A stretch of DNA of 64,000 bases from an uncultured Chitinophaga sp. (GTDB lineage Bacteria; Bacteroidota; Bacteroidia; Chitinophagales; Chitinophagaceae), in the NCBI RefSeq assembly GCF_902168175.1, contig NZ_CABHOU010000072.1:360294-424293 (forward strand). Direction: 5' to 3'. Shown piece after piece: positions 1-8,713 of the stretch. Each line of letters starts with the position of its first letter. Positions within the stretch are counted from its first letter, which is position 1. The notes under the pieces were generated by a model. The model was not told the DNA's origin. It worked only from the letters and a program-made list of their open reading frames with translations, and searched no databases. The position numbers and the translations under genes are program-made.

Positions 1-1292
1 CGAAAGACCTGCCATGCACCGTGCTGGCCAAAGTGGAATTCTTTAACCCCGGCAACTCTATCAAAGACCGCATGGCGGTGCGTATGGTGGAAGAGGCGGA
101 AAAAAACGGCCTGCTGAAGCCGGGAGGAACCCTGATCGAAGGCACCAGTGGCAACACGGGTATGGGCCTTGCGCTGGCGGCCATCATCAAAGGTTATCGC
201 TGCATATTTACCACTACCGATAAACAATCCAAAGAAAAAGTAGATATACTTAAAGCTGTAGGTGCCGAGGTAATCGTTTGCCCCACAAACGTGGAGCCAG
301 AAGACCCACGCTCCTACTACTCCGTAGCCGCCCGCCTGGCGAAAGAAGTTCCGAATTCATTCTATGTAAATCAATACGACAACCTCGCTAACCGCGATGC
401 GCACTACGAACAAACCGGCCCTGAAATATGGGAGCAGACTGACGGTAAAATAACGCACCTCGTAGTGGCCACAGGTACAGGCGGAACGGTTACCGGCGCA
501 GGTAAATACCTGAAGGAAAAGAACCCGGATATCCAGGTGTGGGCGATAGACAGCTATGGCTCGCTGCTCAAGAAGTTTCATGAAACAGGCCAGCTCGATA
601 TGAGTGAAGTGTATCCTTATATCACTGAAGGTATAGGCGAAGACTTTGTGCCTGAGAACTACGATATGAGCGTGATCGATGCTTTTGAAAAAGTGACCGA
701 CAAGGATGGCGCTGTAATGGCCCGCCGGATCACCAAAGAAGAAGGCATATTTGTAGGTTACTCCGCAGGTTCAGCCGTTTCCGGTTTGATACAGTTGAAA
801 CATAAGCTGAAAAAAGGCGATGTGGTAGTGGTGATTTTCCACGACCATGGCAGCCGCTACGTAGGCAAAGTGTACAACGACCAGTGGATGATGGAGCGCG
901 GTTTCCTGGACGTTAAAACCGTGAAAGATGTGGTGAACGGCAGGCGTAACGTACCGCTCGTAACCATTTCTCCGGAGGAAAAAGTGAGCGACGCTATCGC
1001 CAAAATGAAGAAGTTCGACATCGAACACATTCCTATCCTGCTTAATAATGAAGTAGTAGGTGCCATCTCCGAAGGAGGTCTGTTCTCCCGCCTGATCGAT
1101 CAGCCAGAGCTGAAAGATACGGCAGTGAAACATGTAATGCAGGCTTCATTCCCGGTGGTGACGCTGGACACGCCTATCGAAAAACTGACCATCTACATCA
1201 ACAAAGAAAACGGGGCCGTACTTACCAAAGACGAGAGCGGCAACCATCACATCGTTACCAAATACGACATTATCCAGGCGCTTGGAAAATAA
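1..1292 (+). CDS. Cystathionine beta-synthase / cysteine synthase with CBS pair (5' truncated)
   Basis: PLP-dependent fold-type II enzyme that condenses serine or activated serine with homocysteine or sulfide in the cytoplasm. The reading frame is open from the left edge, so the N-terminus lies outside the window. The PLP lysine is in the NSIKDR motif (codon at 63-65), followed by the substrate loop GTSGNTG and the phosphate loop GTGTGGT. The last 120 residues form two CBS motifs (VPLVTISPEEKVSDAI and VMQASFPVVTLDTPI), which in the family bind adenosyl ligands and tune activity. The CBS pair favours cystathionine beta-synthase over plain CysK, but the sequence does not fix the substrate. The next gene overlaps its 3' end by 11 bases, suggesting co-transcription. 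Confidence 0.9.
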   Translation, partial: KDLPCTVLAKVEFFNPGNSIKDRMAVRMVEEAEKNGLLKPGGTLIEGTSGNTGMGLALAAIIKGYRCIFTTTDKQSKEKVDILKAVGAEVIVCPTNVEPEDPRSYYSVAARLAKEVPNSFYVNQYDNLANRDAHYEQTGPEIWEQTDGKITHLVVATGTGGTVTGAGKYLKEKNPDIQVWAIDSYGSLLKKFHETGQLDMSEVYPYITEGIGEDFVPENYDMSVIDAFEKVTDKDGAVMARRITKEEGIFVGYSAGSAVSGLIQLKHKLKKGDVVVVIFHDHGSRYVGKVYNDQWMMERGFLDVKTVKDVVNGRRNVPLVTISPEEKVSDAIAKMKKFDIEHIPILLNNEVVGAISEGGLFSRLIDQPELKDTAVKHVMQASFPVVTLDTPIEKLTIYINKENGAVLTKDESGNHHIVTKYDIIQALGK

Positions 1293-2082
1293 GATATTTA
1301 CAGACCAGCTTGGGCGGAAAGTGGCGATCCCCTTTCCGCCTAAACGCATTGTTTCGGTCGTGCCCTCGCAAACGGAATTGCTTCACAGTCTTGGGCTGGA
1401 TGAGGAAGTTTGCGGCATCACCAAGTTCTGTATACATCCGGCTGAATGGTTTCGTACCAAAACCCGCATCGGTGGGACCAAACAGTTGAATATCGAACAA
1501 ATTACTGCACTGCAGCCCGATCTTATCATCGCCAATAAAGAAGAAAATCAAAAGGAACAGGTAGAAGCGTTAATGCAACACTTTCCCGTATGGGTTAGTG
1601 ATATCAATACTTTAGAAGATGCATGTGCGATGATTGACGATGTGGGTGGTATAACAGGGCGTGTGGAAGAAGCACGGCGGTTGTGTTTAGAGATACAGCA
1701 ACAGTTCAATAAGCTTTTGCCCATACCACCTATACCTACCGCATACTTCATCTGGCGCAACCCATGGATGGTAGCAGGTGGCGATACTTTTATACATCAA
1801 ATGATGCAGCATTGCGGATTTCAGAATGTGTTCGCCCAAACGCCCCGTTACCCTGAGATTTCACCGGACATGTTAAGCGAAACGAAGTTGATTTTGCTTT
1901 CATCGGAACCGTATCCTTTTAAGGAAAAACATATAGAAGAAATAAGCAAATTCGCGCCCCGGGCCACTATACATTTGGTAGATGGCGAAATGTTTTCATG
2001 GTATGGCAGCCGCTTACTGGAGGCGCCAGCTTACTTTAACGAGTTGATACAGACACTACGCCACCGACAATCAATTATTTGA
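1282..2082 (+). CDS. Helical-backbone metal receptor (BtuF/FepB-like substrate-binding protein)
   Basis: A 266-residue protein of the class III periplasmic-binding fold. It begins with the typical RIVSVVPSQTELLHSLGL segment, followed by GGTKQLNIEQI and ALQPDLIIANKEEN, which match cobalamin or iron-chelate receptors. No signal peptide or lipobox is visible, so as annotated it would stay in the cytoplasm, which is odd for a transport receptor but seen in Bacteroidota homologues. The start is taken as TTG at 1282 because no ATG precedes the conserved region, and this overlaps the previous gene by 11 bases. No ABC permease or ATPase gene is adjacent, so the ligand is unknown. Confidence 0.75.
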   Translation: MENKIFTDQLGRKVAIPFPPKRIVSVVPSQTELLHSLGLDEEVCGITKFCIHPAEWFRTKTRIGGTKQLNIEQITALQPDLIIANKEENQKEQVEALMQHFPVWVSDINTLEDACAMIDDVGGITGRVEEARRLCLEIQQQFNKLLPIPPIPTAYFIWRNPWMVAGGDTFIHQMMQHCGFQNVFAQTPRYPEISPDMLSETKLILLSSEPYPFKEKHIEEISKFAPRATIHLVDGEMFSWYGSRLLEAPAYFNELIQTLRHRQSII

Positions 2083-2128
2083 GGCAACCCTTCGTGAAAA
2101 CTCACCGTAAGCATTTGAAAATGCAATT

Positions 2129-2569
2129 ATGGAAAGAAGGAAGTTTATCTCGAACGTGGGCATCACGTTTGCCCTGGCCTGTGCCGGCGGGTTAGCAGCA
2201 TGCAGCAAAGGTGGTAGCGACGATGATCCGGGAGGAGGTGGTGGTGGCGGCACTACGCCAAAGCTGACAGTTGACCTGGCGAGCCAGCTTACTACACCGG
2301 GCGACTTTACTATCGGCGGTGGTGTTATTCTCATTCGAACTGCTGCAGGCAACACGGCCGCTTCTTTCTCCGCCTTGTCGAGTACCTGTACGCACCAGGG
2401 CTGTACATTATCGACTTACAACAGCGGCAGTGCACAAATTGAATGCAATGCTCCCTGCGGGCATGGCAGCCGTTACAGCAATACTGGCGCCGTAGTTACC
2501 GGCCCAGCCACAGCAGCGCTCAGCAAATACACGGTAGAAATCAATGGTACCACGCTCACTGTAAAATAG
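2129..2569 (+). CDS. Rieske-type [2Fe-2S] lipoprotein with Tat signal
   Basis: 146 residues. The N-terminus has a twin-arginine motif (ERRKFIS, residues 2-8) and then a lipobox LAAC with Cys25, so export as a folded Tat lipoprotein is likely. A Gly-rich linker at about 35-41 leads to a Rieske domain: box 1 is CTHQGC and box 2 lies in ECNAPCGHGSRY. The usual box 2 is C-x-x-H (as in CPCHGS). Here the cysteines and histidine read C-x3-C-x-H, so ligand spacing is unusual. Likely an electron carrier at the envelope; no oxidase partner gene is adjacent. Confidence 0.8.
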   Translation: MERRKFISNVGITFALACAGGLAACSKGGSDDDPGGGGGGGTTPKLTVDLASQLTTPGDFTIGGGVILIRTAAGNTAASFSALSSTCTHQGCTLSTYNSGSAQIECNAPCGHGSRYSNTGAVVTGPATAALSKYTVEINGTTLTVK

Positions 2570-2618
2570 CCAATAGTTTAGCACTCATCAAACGGACCAT
2601 GCTTTCCGTTTAATAGTG

Positions 2619-2668
2619 GGCCGGCTGCCGATAGGACTTGTGTATAGCGGCCGGCTCTTCTTAATTTT
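2619..2668 (+). terminator. Possible terminator after the Rieske gene
   Basis: Arms 2619-2628 and 2647-2656 can pair over 10 positions, two of them G-T wobbles, followed by a T-rich stretch (CTTCTTAATTTT). The loop is long (18 bases), so support is weak. Confidence 0.35.
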
Positions 2669-2770
2669 CACCAGGTGCAACCAAAGGATTACATCCAGCT
2701 TCGTGCGCTATTTGCGCCGCTTCTTCGATAAAAATAATCAACAGGAAAAATCAGGCAGATGTGCCAACTG

Positions 2771-3352
2771 CTACATCCCGAAAGCTTTGTCCAAAGCTTT
2801 TACTACAGTTTGGGGACTGTTTTTACCCGGCATCACCACGAAGGGATATTCGTCTACAAACTCCAGCTTTTTAAACTCCGGTAGCCGGAATATGTTCATT
2901 TTATCGATGAAGGCCCGCTCATCCCGGCCATAAAAACGGATATACTTGGTATGCGTTACCGTTACCTCGTACATCGTTTTCTTGTCGTGGTGAACAAGGC
3001 TGAAAGTAAGTGCCGCATCTTCTGAAAGGGCTGTTTTGTGAGGGTATAAACCGGCTAATGCTTCCATTTTATGCATGGGTAACGTGCTGGCTGGCTCCTC
3101 CGTACCGTAAGTGCAACAAACCGTATCGGGTAAAAATTCAGTGAGTGAAATGAATACCTGCCACAGCCTGTCGTTATTTACGTTAATGCACGCCTCAAAC
3201 CTGAAAGGTAGTAAGGCAGAGGCATTCATCCTTACCACAAAACCTTCTTTGATGGGCGCATGCGCCCGTCTTTCCATGAGCTCATGGCCATTGGCACGGT
3301 GTTCCAATTCATCGACATGTGGAATACGGATGGTAGGTGCGAGTACTAACAT
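2771..3352 (-). CDS. Hypothetical protein, 193 aa
   Basis: I do not recognise the family. The protein has no signal peptide or membrane segment, is of mixed alpha/beta composition, and ends in a region rich in aromatic and charged residues (MPGKNSPQTVVKALDKAFGM). It is a stand-alone minus-strand gene 30 bases upstream of another minus-strand hypothetical gene. The ATG at 3352 is the only reasonable start. Codon use resembles its neighbours, so it is probably a real gene, but no function can be given. Confidence 0.6.
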   Translation of the reverse strand: MLVLAPTIRIPHVDELEHRANGHELMERRAHAPIKEGFVVRMNASALLPFRFEACINVNNDRLWQVFISLTEFLPDTVCCTYGTEEPASTLPMHKMEALAGLYPHKTALSEDAALTFSLVHHDKKTMYEVTVTHTKYIRFYGRDERAFIDKMNIFRLPEFKKLEFVDEYPFVVMPGKNSPQTVVKALDKAFGM

Positions 3353-3382
3353 AACTTAAAGATAGCCATATTCTTCAAACAA

Positions 3383-3862
3383 CTACTCTACATGCCGCCT
3401 TACATTCCAGATGCGCATCAGGCTGTCGCCCTCCTTTTTGCTGAGTTTTAGGGGACCTGTGGTGTCAGAGCTTTTGATGTAGGTGATGTTCCAGGGCAAC
3501 AAACTATCGTACGCATAGCTTATCAGCAGTTCTTCACGGAATGCTGAGTCTTTCAGAAAATGTACGACCCGGTCTTCTTCCAATGTAATCTGATGATCGC
3601 GCAGTGTTACACTTTTGGACTTGCGGTAACCGGTGTCGCTGTCGAATACCGTGTCGGCGCTGCTCCATATGATATGTGTATCGCTGCTGTCTTTTGCTTT
3701 CCACGAATGCGGGAGCGTCATGAGTTTGCGTTTGCTGCGTTCGGGGTTATAGGCAGTACCGTAAGTTTCCTTGACAGGAAAAAGTTTGTACCAGTATACC
3801 TTTCCGTTGAAGTATAACAGGATGGCGAGCGCGCCGAGTATTATATAAAGTATCGTTTTCAA
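3383..3862 (-). CDS. Hypothetical membrane-anchored protein, 159 aa
   Basis: The N-terminus (MKTILYIILGALAILLYF) is a single hydrophobic segment acting as signal anchor. The rest is a soluble domain rich in Ser, Asp and Tyr, probably facing the periplasm. No catalytic motif is visible. It lies downstream of the large T9SS cargo gene on the same strand, separated by 64 bases and a hairpin, so a functional link is not established. Confidence 0.6.
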   Translation of the reverse strand: MKTILYIILGALAILLYFNGKVYWYKLFPVKETYGTAYNPERSKRKLMTLPHSWKAKDSSDTHIIWSSADTVFDSDTGYRKSKSVTLRDHQITLEEDRVVHFLKDSAFREELLISYAYDSLLPWNITYIKSSDTTGPLKLSKKEGDSLMRIWNVRRHVE

Positions 3863-3869
3863 ATGAGGG

Positions 3870-3902
3870 CCGGGTTAATTGGATAACTAAATTAACCCGG
3901 CG
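3870..3902 (-). terminator. Hairpin between two minus-strand genes
   Basis: A 12-bp perfect stem (3870-3881 with 3891-3902, core CCGGGTTAAT) and a 9-base loop lie just after the stop codon of the T9SS cargo gene. There is no clear T-tract, so a terminator or mRNA-stabilising stem are both possible. Confidence 0.45.
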
Positions 3903-3926
3903 CACTGTTATGGAAAGGCAGTCGTT

Positions 3927-6900
3927 TTATAGTACGAGCAATGTGCGTACGCTTTTCTGGCGGCCGTCGATGATGAGATATACATAAAACAGGCCTTTGC
4001 CCAGTTTCTGGTTGAGACCTGTGAGCGAATGTAGGTAGGTGCCTGCGACCTGCCGGCCTTTATTTACCTGGTGTCTGATGTTTCCGCTTACATCGGTAAC
4101 GTATAGCTGAATGTTTGCCGGTGTGGTAAGTTTATAGGCGACCAAAGCGTTCGCGGACGTCGGGTTAGGGAATACCTGATAGTCAATGCGCGATGGATCA
4201 ACATCTTCAATGGCGGTTACCAGCGGTTTCACTGTATAGCTGTTTACCACGGGGCTCAGGCAGCCAAGTGCATAGGTTTTTTCGAGTCGCGTAGTGTAAG
4301 TGCCAGGAGATGCCTGGTTATGGAAAATTTTACCGCCATTGTCAAACTCTGTCCCATCGCGGTACCAGTGTATAATGTCCCTGTCGTACTCTATGTTCGG
4401 AAATACGGTAGCCCGGATGTTATTCTCCCGCGTGTTCAGCGAGTCAATTTTTACCATAACGTGGTTGCCCTTCCAGCTGATCGTCATCATGTCATACACC
4501 GTACAGCCCGTTTCTCGTGCAGTAGTGGCCAACATCCGGTATTGGCCGGCAGCTGCGCCCCTCGTATATTGCTTTACTAGTGAAACGCTATCCCCGTTAA
4601 ACCATGTATATTTATTGCCCGGCACTGGAGTAATGCGCAAGGTTAAGGTATCCCAATAACAAATGTCGGTAGATACTATATTGCCGAAAGACGTGGATGG
4701 ATAAACACCTACCAGGCTTTTGTAACTGTCAGATAATCCGGAATTGCCCTCATCTTCGAGCTTATAATATACGCGGCCACCAACTCCGCCCAGTGGCGAT
4801 TGTTCCTTTTTGATCTGATAATATAGGGAATCCGCACGTATGCCGGTTGCCACCTGTTTGTAGCTGGTGCCATCATCACTCGAAGCACTTAGTTTTAGGG
4901 TGCCGGTTAGGTTGGAACTCCAGGTTAGCGTAACCTCTCCCGCACCGCAAAGTCGATCGTACTGTGACTTATCAATAGCTAAAAAGGGAGGTGCCGGTGC
5001 TACATTACATGATAAACAGGTGTTATTGAAGGTCAGCTTAGCTAAAAAGAAAGTAATATCGGGGCCAAACTGGTAGCCTAATAGTTCGCTGGATTTTGTA
5101 GAGCCACTTATCCAAAGGTTACCACAATCATCCGCCTTCGCGTAACCACTGTAGTCATGCAGCGCATTACCGGCGACGGTTATTTCGTAAGGTGTGCCGT
5201 CGGTTCCCAACGAAGCAAGGACCATGTCACCATAACCATAACCACGAACGCCTTTTGACGTCGCGGTGTTTTCGTATATGGACGATATCACTTTCCCTGC
5301 CTGGGTCTGATGCCAGGGCCGATGCTCGCGGGTGTCGGTGATGCCCCACACATAAAGCCGGTTGTTATAGATGGTAATGCTTTCCGGCCGTAAGCCACTA
5401 CCCTGCCGCTGCCAGATTAACTGGCCGTCTTTACTGAAGCGGCATATATAAAACCGTCCGAAGCCGCGCATGGAATCTGCCAGTTGGGCTGTGGCAGCAT
5501 AATAACCACCATCCTGATCGAAGCAGTATGCAAGCGCTTTAAAGGGACGTTTAGTACCGTTATCCATGAAGAATACAGGTAACATATGTGTCACTTTTCG
5601 CAGGATGGTATCGTATTTCACTAATACATCGGGCATCGTAACCGGATTCCCCCCGGGCGATATATTGTCCCATTTCTCGTTGCTATAGCTGGTCGGGTCT
5701 ATTTTGATGGCCATGGAAATGGTGCCGTCATTCTCTGCACGCGCGGGGGCAAAGCGGTCGGCGTATTGCTGGCCGTCGGACCCCGACATTTGTTCATATA
5801 TCGATGCTTCGCCTGTGGGATAAGTGCTAAAGTCAAGCATGTCCATATCTGTGGTGAGATGTACGACGGTTTTTGCCCAGCGCCCCCCGGCCGAAGTGAT
5901 CTTTTTACCATTGAAAGTGTAAGACTTACCACCCTTGTCGCTAAACACCAGGTACAAATCTTTCCTTTTGCCCATGATAATAGCTGAAGAACCTAGCTGG
6001 TCATCCCAATCGTCGTCTGACAACTGCCTCACCCATACAATATGCCCGGCGGCATCCAGTTTCATCAGGAAGTTGCCCGGATCATCGGAATATTCCGGGA
6101 TGGTGTTAGGGTAAATTTCTCCTTTAGGATAATCGAAGTCTATTTTATGCCCGGACAGGAATACATTTCCATAGTCGTCTACACCAATCCTTTCAGTATG
6201 CATATGGGGATTTGAGTAGTGTGAGTCTGCCTTTTCGCGCTTCCATAATAGTTTGCCTGAGGCAGACCATTTGGCCACAAACCAGCCGGCTTGTCCCATG
6301 TTGTTGGGCGCCTCTACTGGTGTGGCCCGCAGGTAGCCGCAGACGTACCTGTTTCCTTCGCGATCAAACGTAATGTCGCGGGTAATGTATTGGTAATATT
6401 TATGAACGAATGTATCAACACTACATAATTGTGTGGTGACATAGTTGGCCAAACTGTCGCGGGTAATGTGTACATAGTTATCTACAGCGCTTACACAGCC
6501 TTCTTTTGTTGTAACAGTCATTTTTATATTCTTGGTACCGCCGGAGGTAAAGTACACATCCGGCTTCATAAGAGAAGTGCTGTCGCGTTTAACAAATCCA
6601 CTGCTGTCCGATGACCATACGGCTGCGACGCCGTTTTGAGAAATGCCTGTCAATGGAATTTGTTCGCTGCCAAACTGGTATGCATTAGCAATAGTAAATG
6701 CAGGGTCAGCTACCCGCCTGATGGCTTTTACGTCTCCTGCGGAGTAAACGGCATCACAGGTGTAATTAGGGTCTTGCATCATCACCCTTGCCGACCATCC
6801 ATACAGCCCATGGCCTACACTCTGTCCATAGGGATAACGGCTGGGGTCACATAAAACGGCGATTTCGCCCCCAGTGCCGTTCACCTTCTCTCCGCCATCA

Positions 6901-8513
6901 AAAAAGTATTGCAGTCCGGGTTTAGAATTCCTGATATAAATGGGCAGCATTTTATCTGCGCAAATGGTATCTGTCGCCGGGCGCATAGCAGGGAATTGCT
7001 GTATAGAAAATTTATGCAGCATAAAGCTGTTCTTTACTTCGCGGTTGCCGCATGTGCCCAGCGATTCTACTGTTACGACGTCCAGCAATACCGTATCCTG
7101 GATCGGAATCATCACCGCAAACCCCGGATCGTTAGAATACGTTTTATCGAAAACACCATTAATGTACACGCGGTGGTACCGGTCATATCCGCCACCCGTG
7201 ACCTTAAAAAAGGCGCTTTCATTCATACAGAACCTGGTTTTGTTCACCGTTACCTGCAGTGGTTTGATGGTATCGAGCAGGCGATATGTTTTAGTGATCG
7301 AGTCGCTATCTGCGCCCTGTACCGCTACAAGTTTCATTGTGTCCACTGTTTGCGGCATCCCCCTATATATGTAGTTGTAATCGGTACTTACCAATTGCCC
7401 GTTCAGGTACCATTTAAACGCATATTGACGTGGCGAGGCGTTATTGGTTTTTACCTTCGCACTGCTACAGAATTCGTCCGTTATCATCTCAAACTTCAAG
7501 AGCAATTCCAGGCTGCCGCCGCCGTTATCAGTACGCATCAATACACCATTGTGGCCGCCCGCCATGAGCACATTGTCGTATTTCTTTATTACGTAGTAGC
7601 CATCCTTCGAAACGCTGGTCTTCATTTTTTGCCAGGTGATCCCCCCGTCAAGCGTTTTTAAGATATGCAAGCCTCCGTTACCTGTGGCGTACCCGGTTAA
7701 GCGATCTGTGAATACAATGTCACCGCCAGACCCGTCAAAGGAGTCATTTGACACTTCCTGCCAGGAGCGTCCGCCGTCGGTTGTCATTTTTACAAACGCA
7801 GCCCCGGCTGCATAGCCATTAAGCTTATCGATGAAGTAAACTTTGTCTGCAGTCTGCCTGCTAATCTCCAACCAAGAGTCGCCGCCGTTCGTGGTTTGCA
7901 GCATCCTGTTTTTGCCTGTAACCCAGCCTGTTTGCTCATCAAGAAAGAAGATGCCATAGAAATCCTCATCTATATTCTGGAAAACTTTCGTCCAGCTGGC
8001 ACCGCCGTTTTTAGAGCGCAGAATACAGTCTTTCCTGCTCACAAATCCGGTATTCCTGTTAACAAAGCAAATATCCTGTACACCGATGCTCATCTGGCTG
8101 CCCTGGGGCACATCCTCATGAACAATGTTCCAGGATGCCCCTGCGTCCGTTGATCTTATAATTAAAGGTTCTGCCAGGAACTGGCCCGCAGCCACAATAG
8201 TGTTTTTGTCCGGCGCATATAGATGTCGCACCCTGAACAGTAGATTGTGAATTGAGTCAAGGCCCTTAAATGTGCTGAAATGCTTTACTGTAAGGCCTGT
8301 GTCTGCAGTAAAAGCTACAGTTCCATTATAAACGATGTAACCCTCTGCCTGGTTATAAAAATGGAAGTCCAATACAGACCCTATTTCAGGTGTTCCTACC
8401 TTTTTCCATTGTGCTACGGAGGGGTGGGCAGCTGAGAAGCATATTATAATAACGAAAAACAAGCTCGTAAAAGCGCTACGGTCAAACGAACAACGAAAAT
8501 TGAATTTACTCAC
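3927..8513 (-). CDS. Large secreted protein with Ycf48/BNR-like repeats and T9SS C-terminal sorting domain
   Basis: 1528 residues. The N-terminal hydrophobic stretch (TSLFFVIIICFSAAHPSVAQ) is a signal peptide. Residues of about 30-330 contain several repeats of the type GGASWTKV...GWVTGKNRMLQTTNGGDSW, like the Ycf48 or sortilin/BNR beta-propeller. The middle holds Ig-like and PKD-like stretches plus a region resembling SBBP beta-propeller repeats. The C-terminus has VFPNPTSANALVAYKL, then a beta-rich tail with GKGLFYVYLII and KSVRTLLVL, the hallmark of a type A T9SS sorting domain. It is therefore predicted to reach the cell surface or medium through the type IX system. The function is unknown; an adhesin or surface-scaffold role is inference. 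Confidence 0.85.
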   Translation of the reverse strand: MSKFNFRCSFDRSAFTSLFFVIIICFSAAHPSVAQWKKVGTPEIGSVLDFHFYNQAEGYIVYNGTVAFTADTGLTVKHFSTFKGLDSIHNLLFRVRHLYAPDKNTIVAAGQFLAEPLIIRSTDAGASWNIVHEDVPQGSQMSIGVQDICFVNRNTGFVSRKDCILRSKNGGASWTKVFQNIDEDFYGIFFLDEQTGWVTGKNRMLQTTNGGDSWLEISRQTADKVYFIDKLNGYAAGAAFVKMTTDGGRSWQEVSNDSFDGSGGDIVFTDRLTGYATGNGGLHILKTLDGGITWQKMKTSVSKDGYYVIKKYDNVLMAGGHNGVLMRTDNGGGSLELLLKFEMITDEFCSSAKVKTNNASPRQYAFKWYLNGQLVSTDYNYIYRGMPQTVDTMKLVAVQGADSDSITKTYRLLDTIKPLQVTVNKTRFCMNESAFFKVTGGGYDRYHRVYINGVFDKTYSNDPGFAVMIPIQDTVLLDVVTVESLGTCGNREVKNSFMLHKFSIQQFPAMRPATDTICADKMLPIYIRNSKPGLQYFFDGGEKVNGTGGEIAVLCDPSRYPYGQSVGHGLYGWSARVMMQDPNYTCDAVYSAGDVKAIRRVADPAFTIANAYQFGSEQIPLTGISQNGVAAVWSSDSSGFVKRDSTSLMKPDVYFTSGGTKNIKMTVTTKEGCVSAVDNYVHITRDSLANYVTTQLCSVDTFVHKYYQYITRDITFDREGNRYVCGYLRATPVEAPNNMGQAGWFVAKWSASGKLLWKREKADSHYSNPHMHTERIGVDDYGNVFLSGHKIDFDYPKGEIYPNTIPEYSDDPGNFLMKLDAAGHIVWVRQLSDDDWDDQLGSSAIIMGKRKDLYLVFSDKGGKSYTFNGKKITSAGGRWAKTVVHLTTDMDMLDFSTYPTGEASIYEQMSGSDGQQYADRFAPARAENDGTISMAIKIDPTSYSNEKWDNISPGGNPVTMPDVLVKYDTILRKVTHMLPVFFMDNGTKRPFKALAYCFDQDGGYYAATAQLADSMRGFGRFYICRFSKDGQLIWQRQGSGLRPESITIYNNRLYVWGITDTREHRPWHQTQAGKVISSIYENTATSKGVRGYGYGDMVLASLGTDGTPYEITVAGNALHDYSGYAKADDCGNLWISGSTKSSELLGYQFGPDITFFLAKLTFNNTCLSCNVAPAPPFLAIDKSQYDRLCGAGEVTLTWSSNLTGTLKLSASSDDGTSYKQVATGIRADSLYYQIKKEQSPLGGVGGRVYYKLEDEGNSGLSDSYKSLVGVYPSTSFGNIVSTDICYWDTLTLRITPVPGNKYTWFNGDSVSLVKQYTRGAAAGQYRMLATTARETGCTVYDMMTISWKGNHVMVKIDSLNTRENNIRATVFPNIEYDRDIIHWYRDGTEFDNGGKIFHNQASPGTYTTRLEKTYALGCLSPVVNSYTVKPLVTAIEDVDPSRIDYQVFPNPTSANALVAYKLTTPANIQLYVTDVSGNIRHQVNKGRQVAGTYLHSLTGLNQKLGKGLFYVYLIIDGRQKSVRTLLVL

Positions 8514-8556
8514 GATACTAAAATTAGGTATACCAGGGATGCGTCTGTTTCGTCCG

Positions 8557-8564
8557 CAAAACTA
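8557..8564 (-). promoter_or_regulatory. Candidate -7 element for the T9SS cargo gene
   Basis: The minus strand reads TAGTTTTG, matching Bacteroidota TAnnTTTG, 43 bases before the start codon. A TTTG lies 22 bases further upstream (8587-8590), slightly longer spacing than the usual 19-21. Confidence 0.5.
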
Positions 8565-8675
8565 GCGAAGTCTGTTAAATTCCCCTCAAATATTCTGGAA
8601 AGCCGGTATGCAGGTTGTTTCTAAGTCACATTCGGACACAAAATCAAAACATTATAAATCTTCCATTCAGATGCT

Positions 8676-8683
8676 TATATTTG
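8676..8683 (+). promoter_or_regulatory. Candidate -7 element of fbaA
   Basis: TATATTTG is an exact TAnnTTTG match, 30 bases before the fbaA ATG. No clear -33 TTTG is seen. The leader just downstream carries TTTAACCTAATAG (8695-8707), shared with accD. Confidence 0.6.
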
Positions 8684-8713
8684 CCATCCAGATTTTTAAC
8701 CTAATAGATTATT

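Noticed and set aside
2616..2933. A 105-codon plus-strand frame after the Rieske gene
   Set aside because: It overlaps a likely terminator and the real minus-strand gene at 2771-3352; composition is unlike a protein.
6909..7661. A 250-codon plus-strand frame opposite the T9SS cargo gene
   Set aside because: Shadow of the real minus-strand gene, with no recognisable motif.
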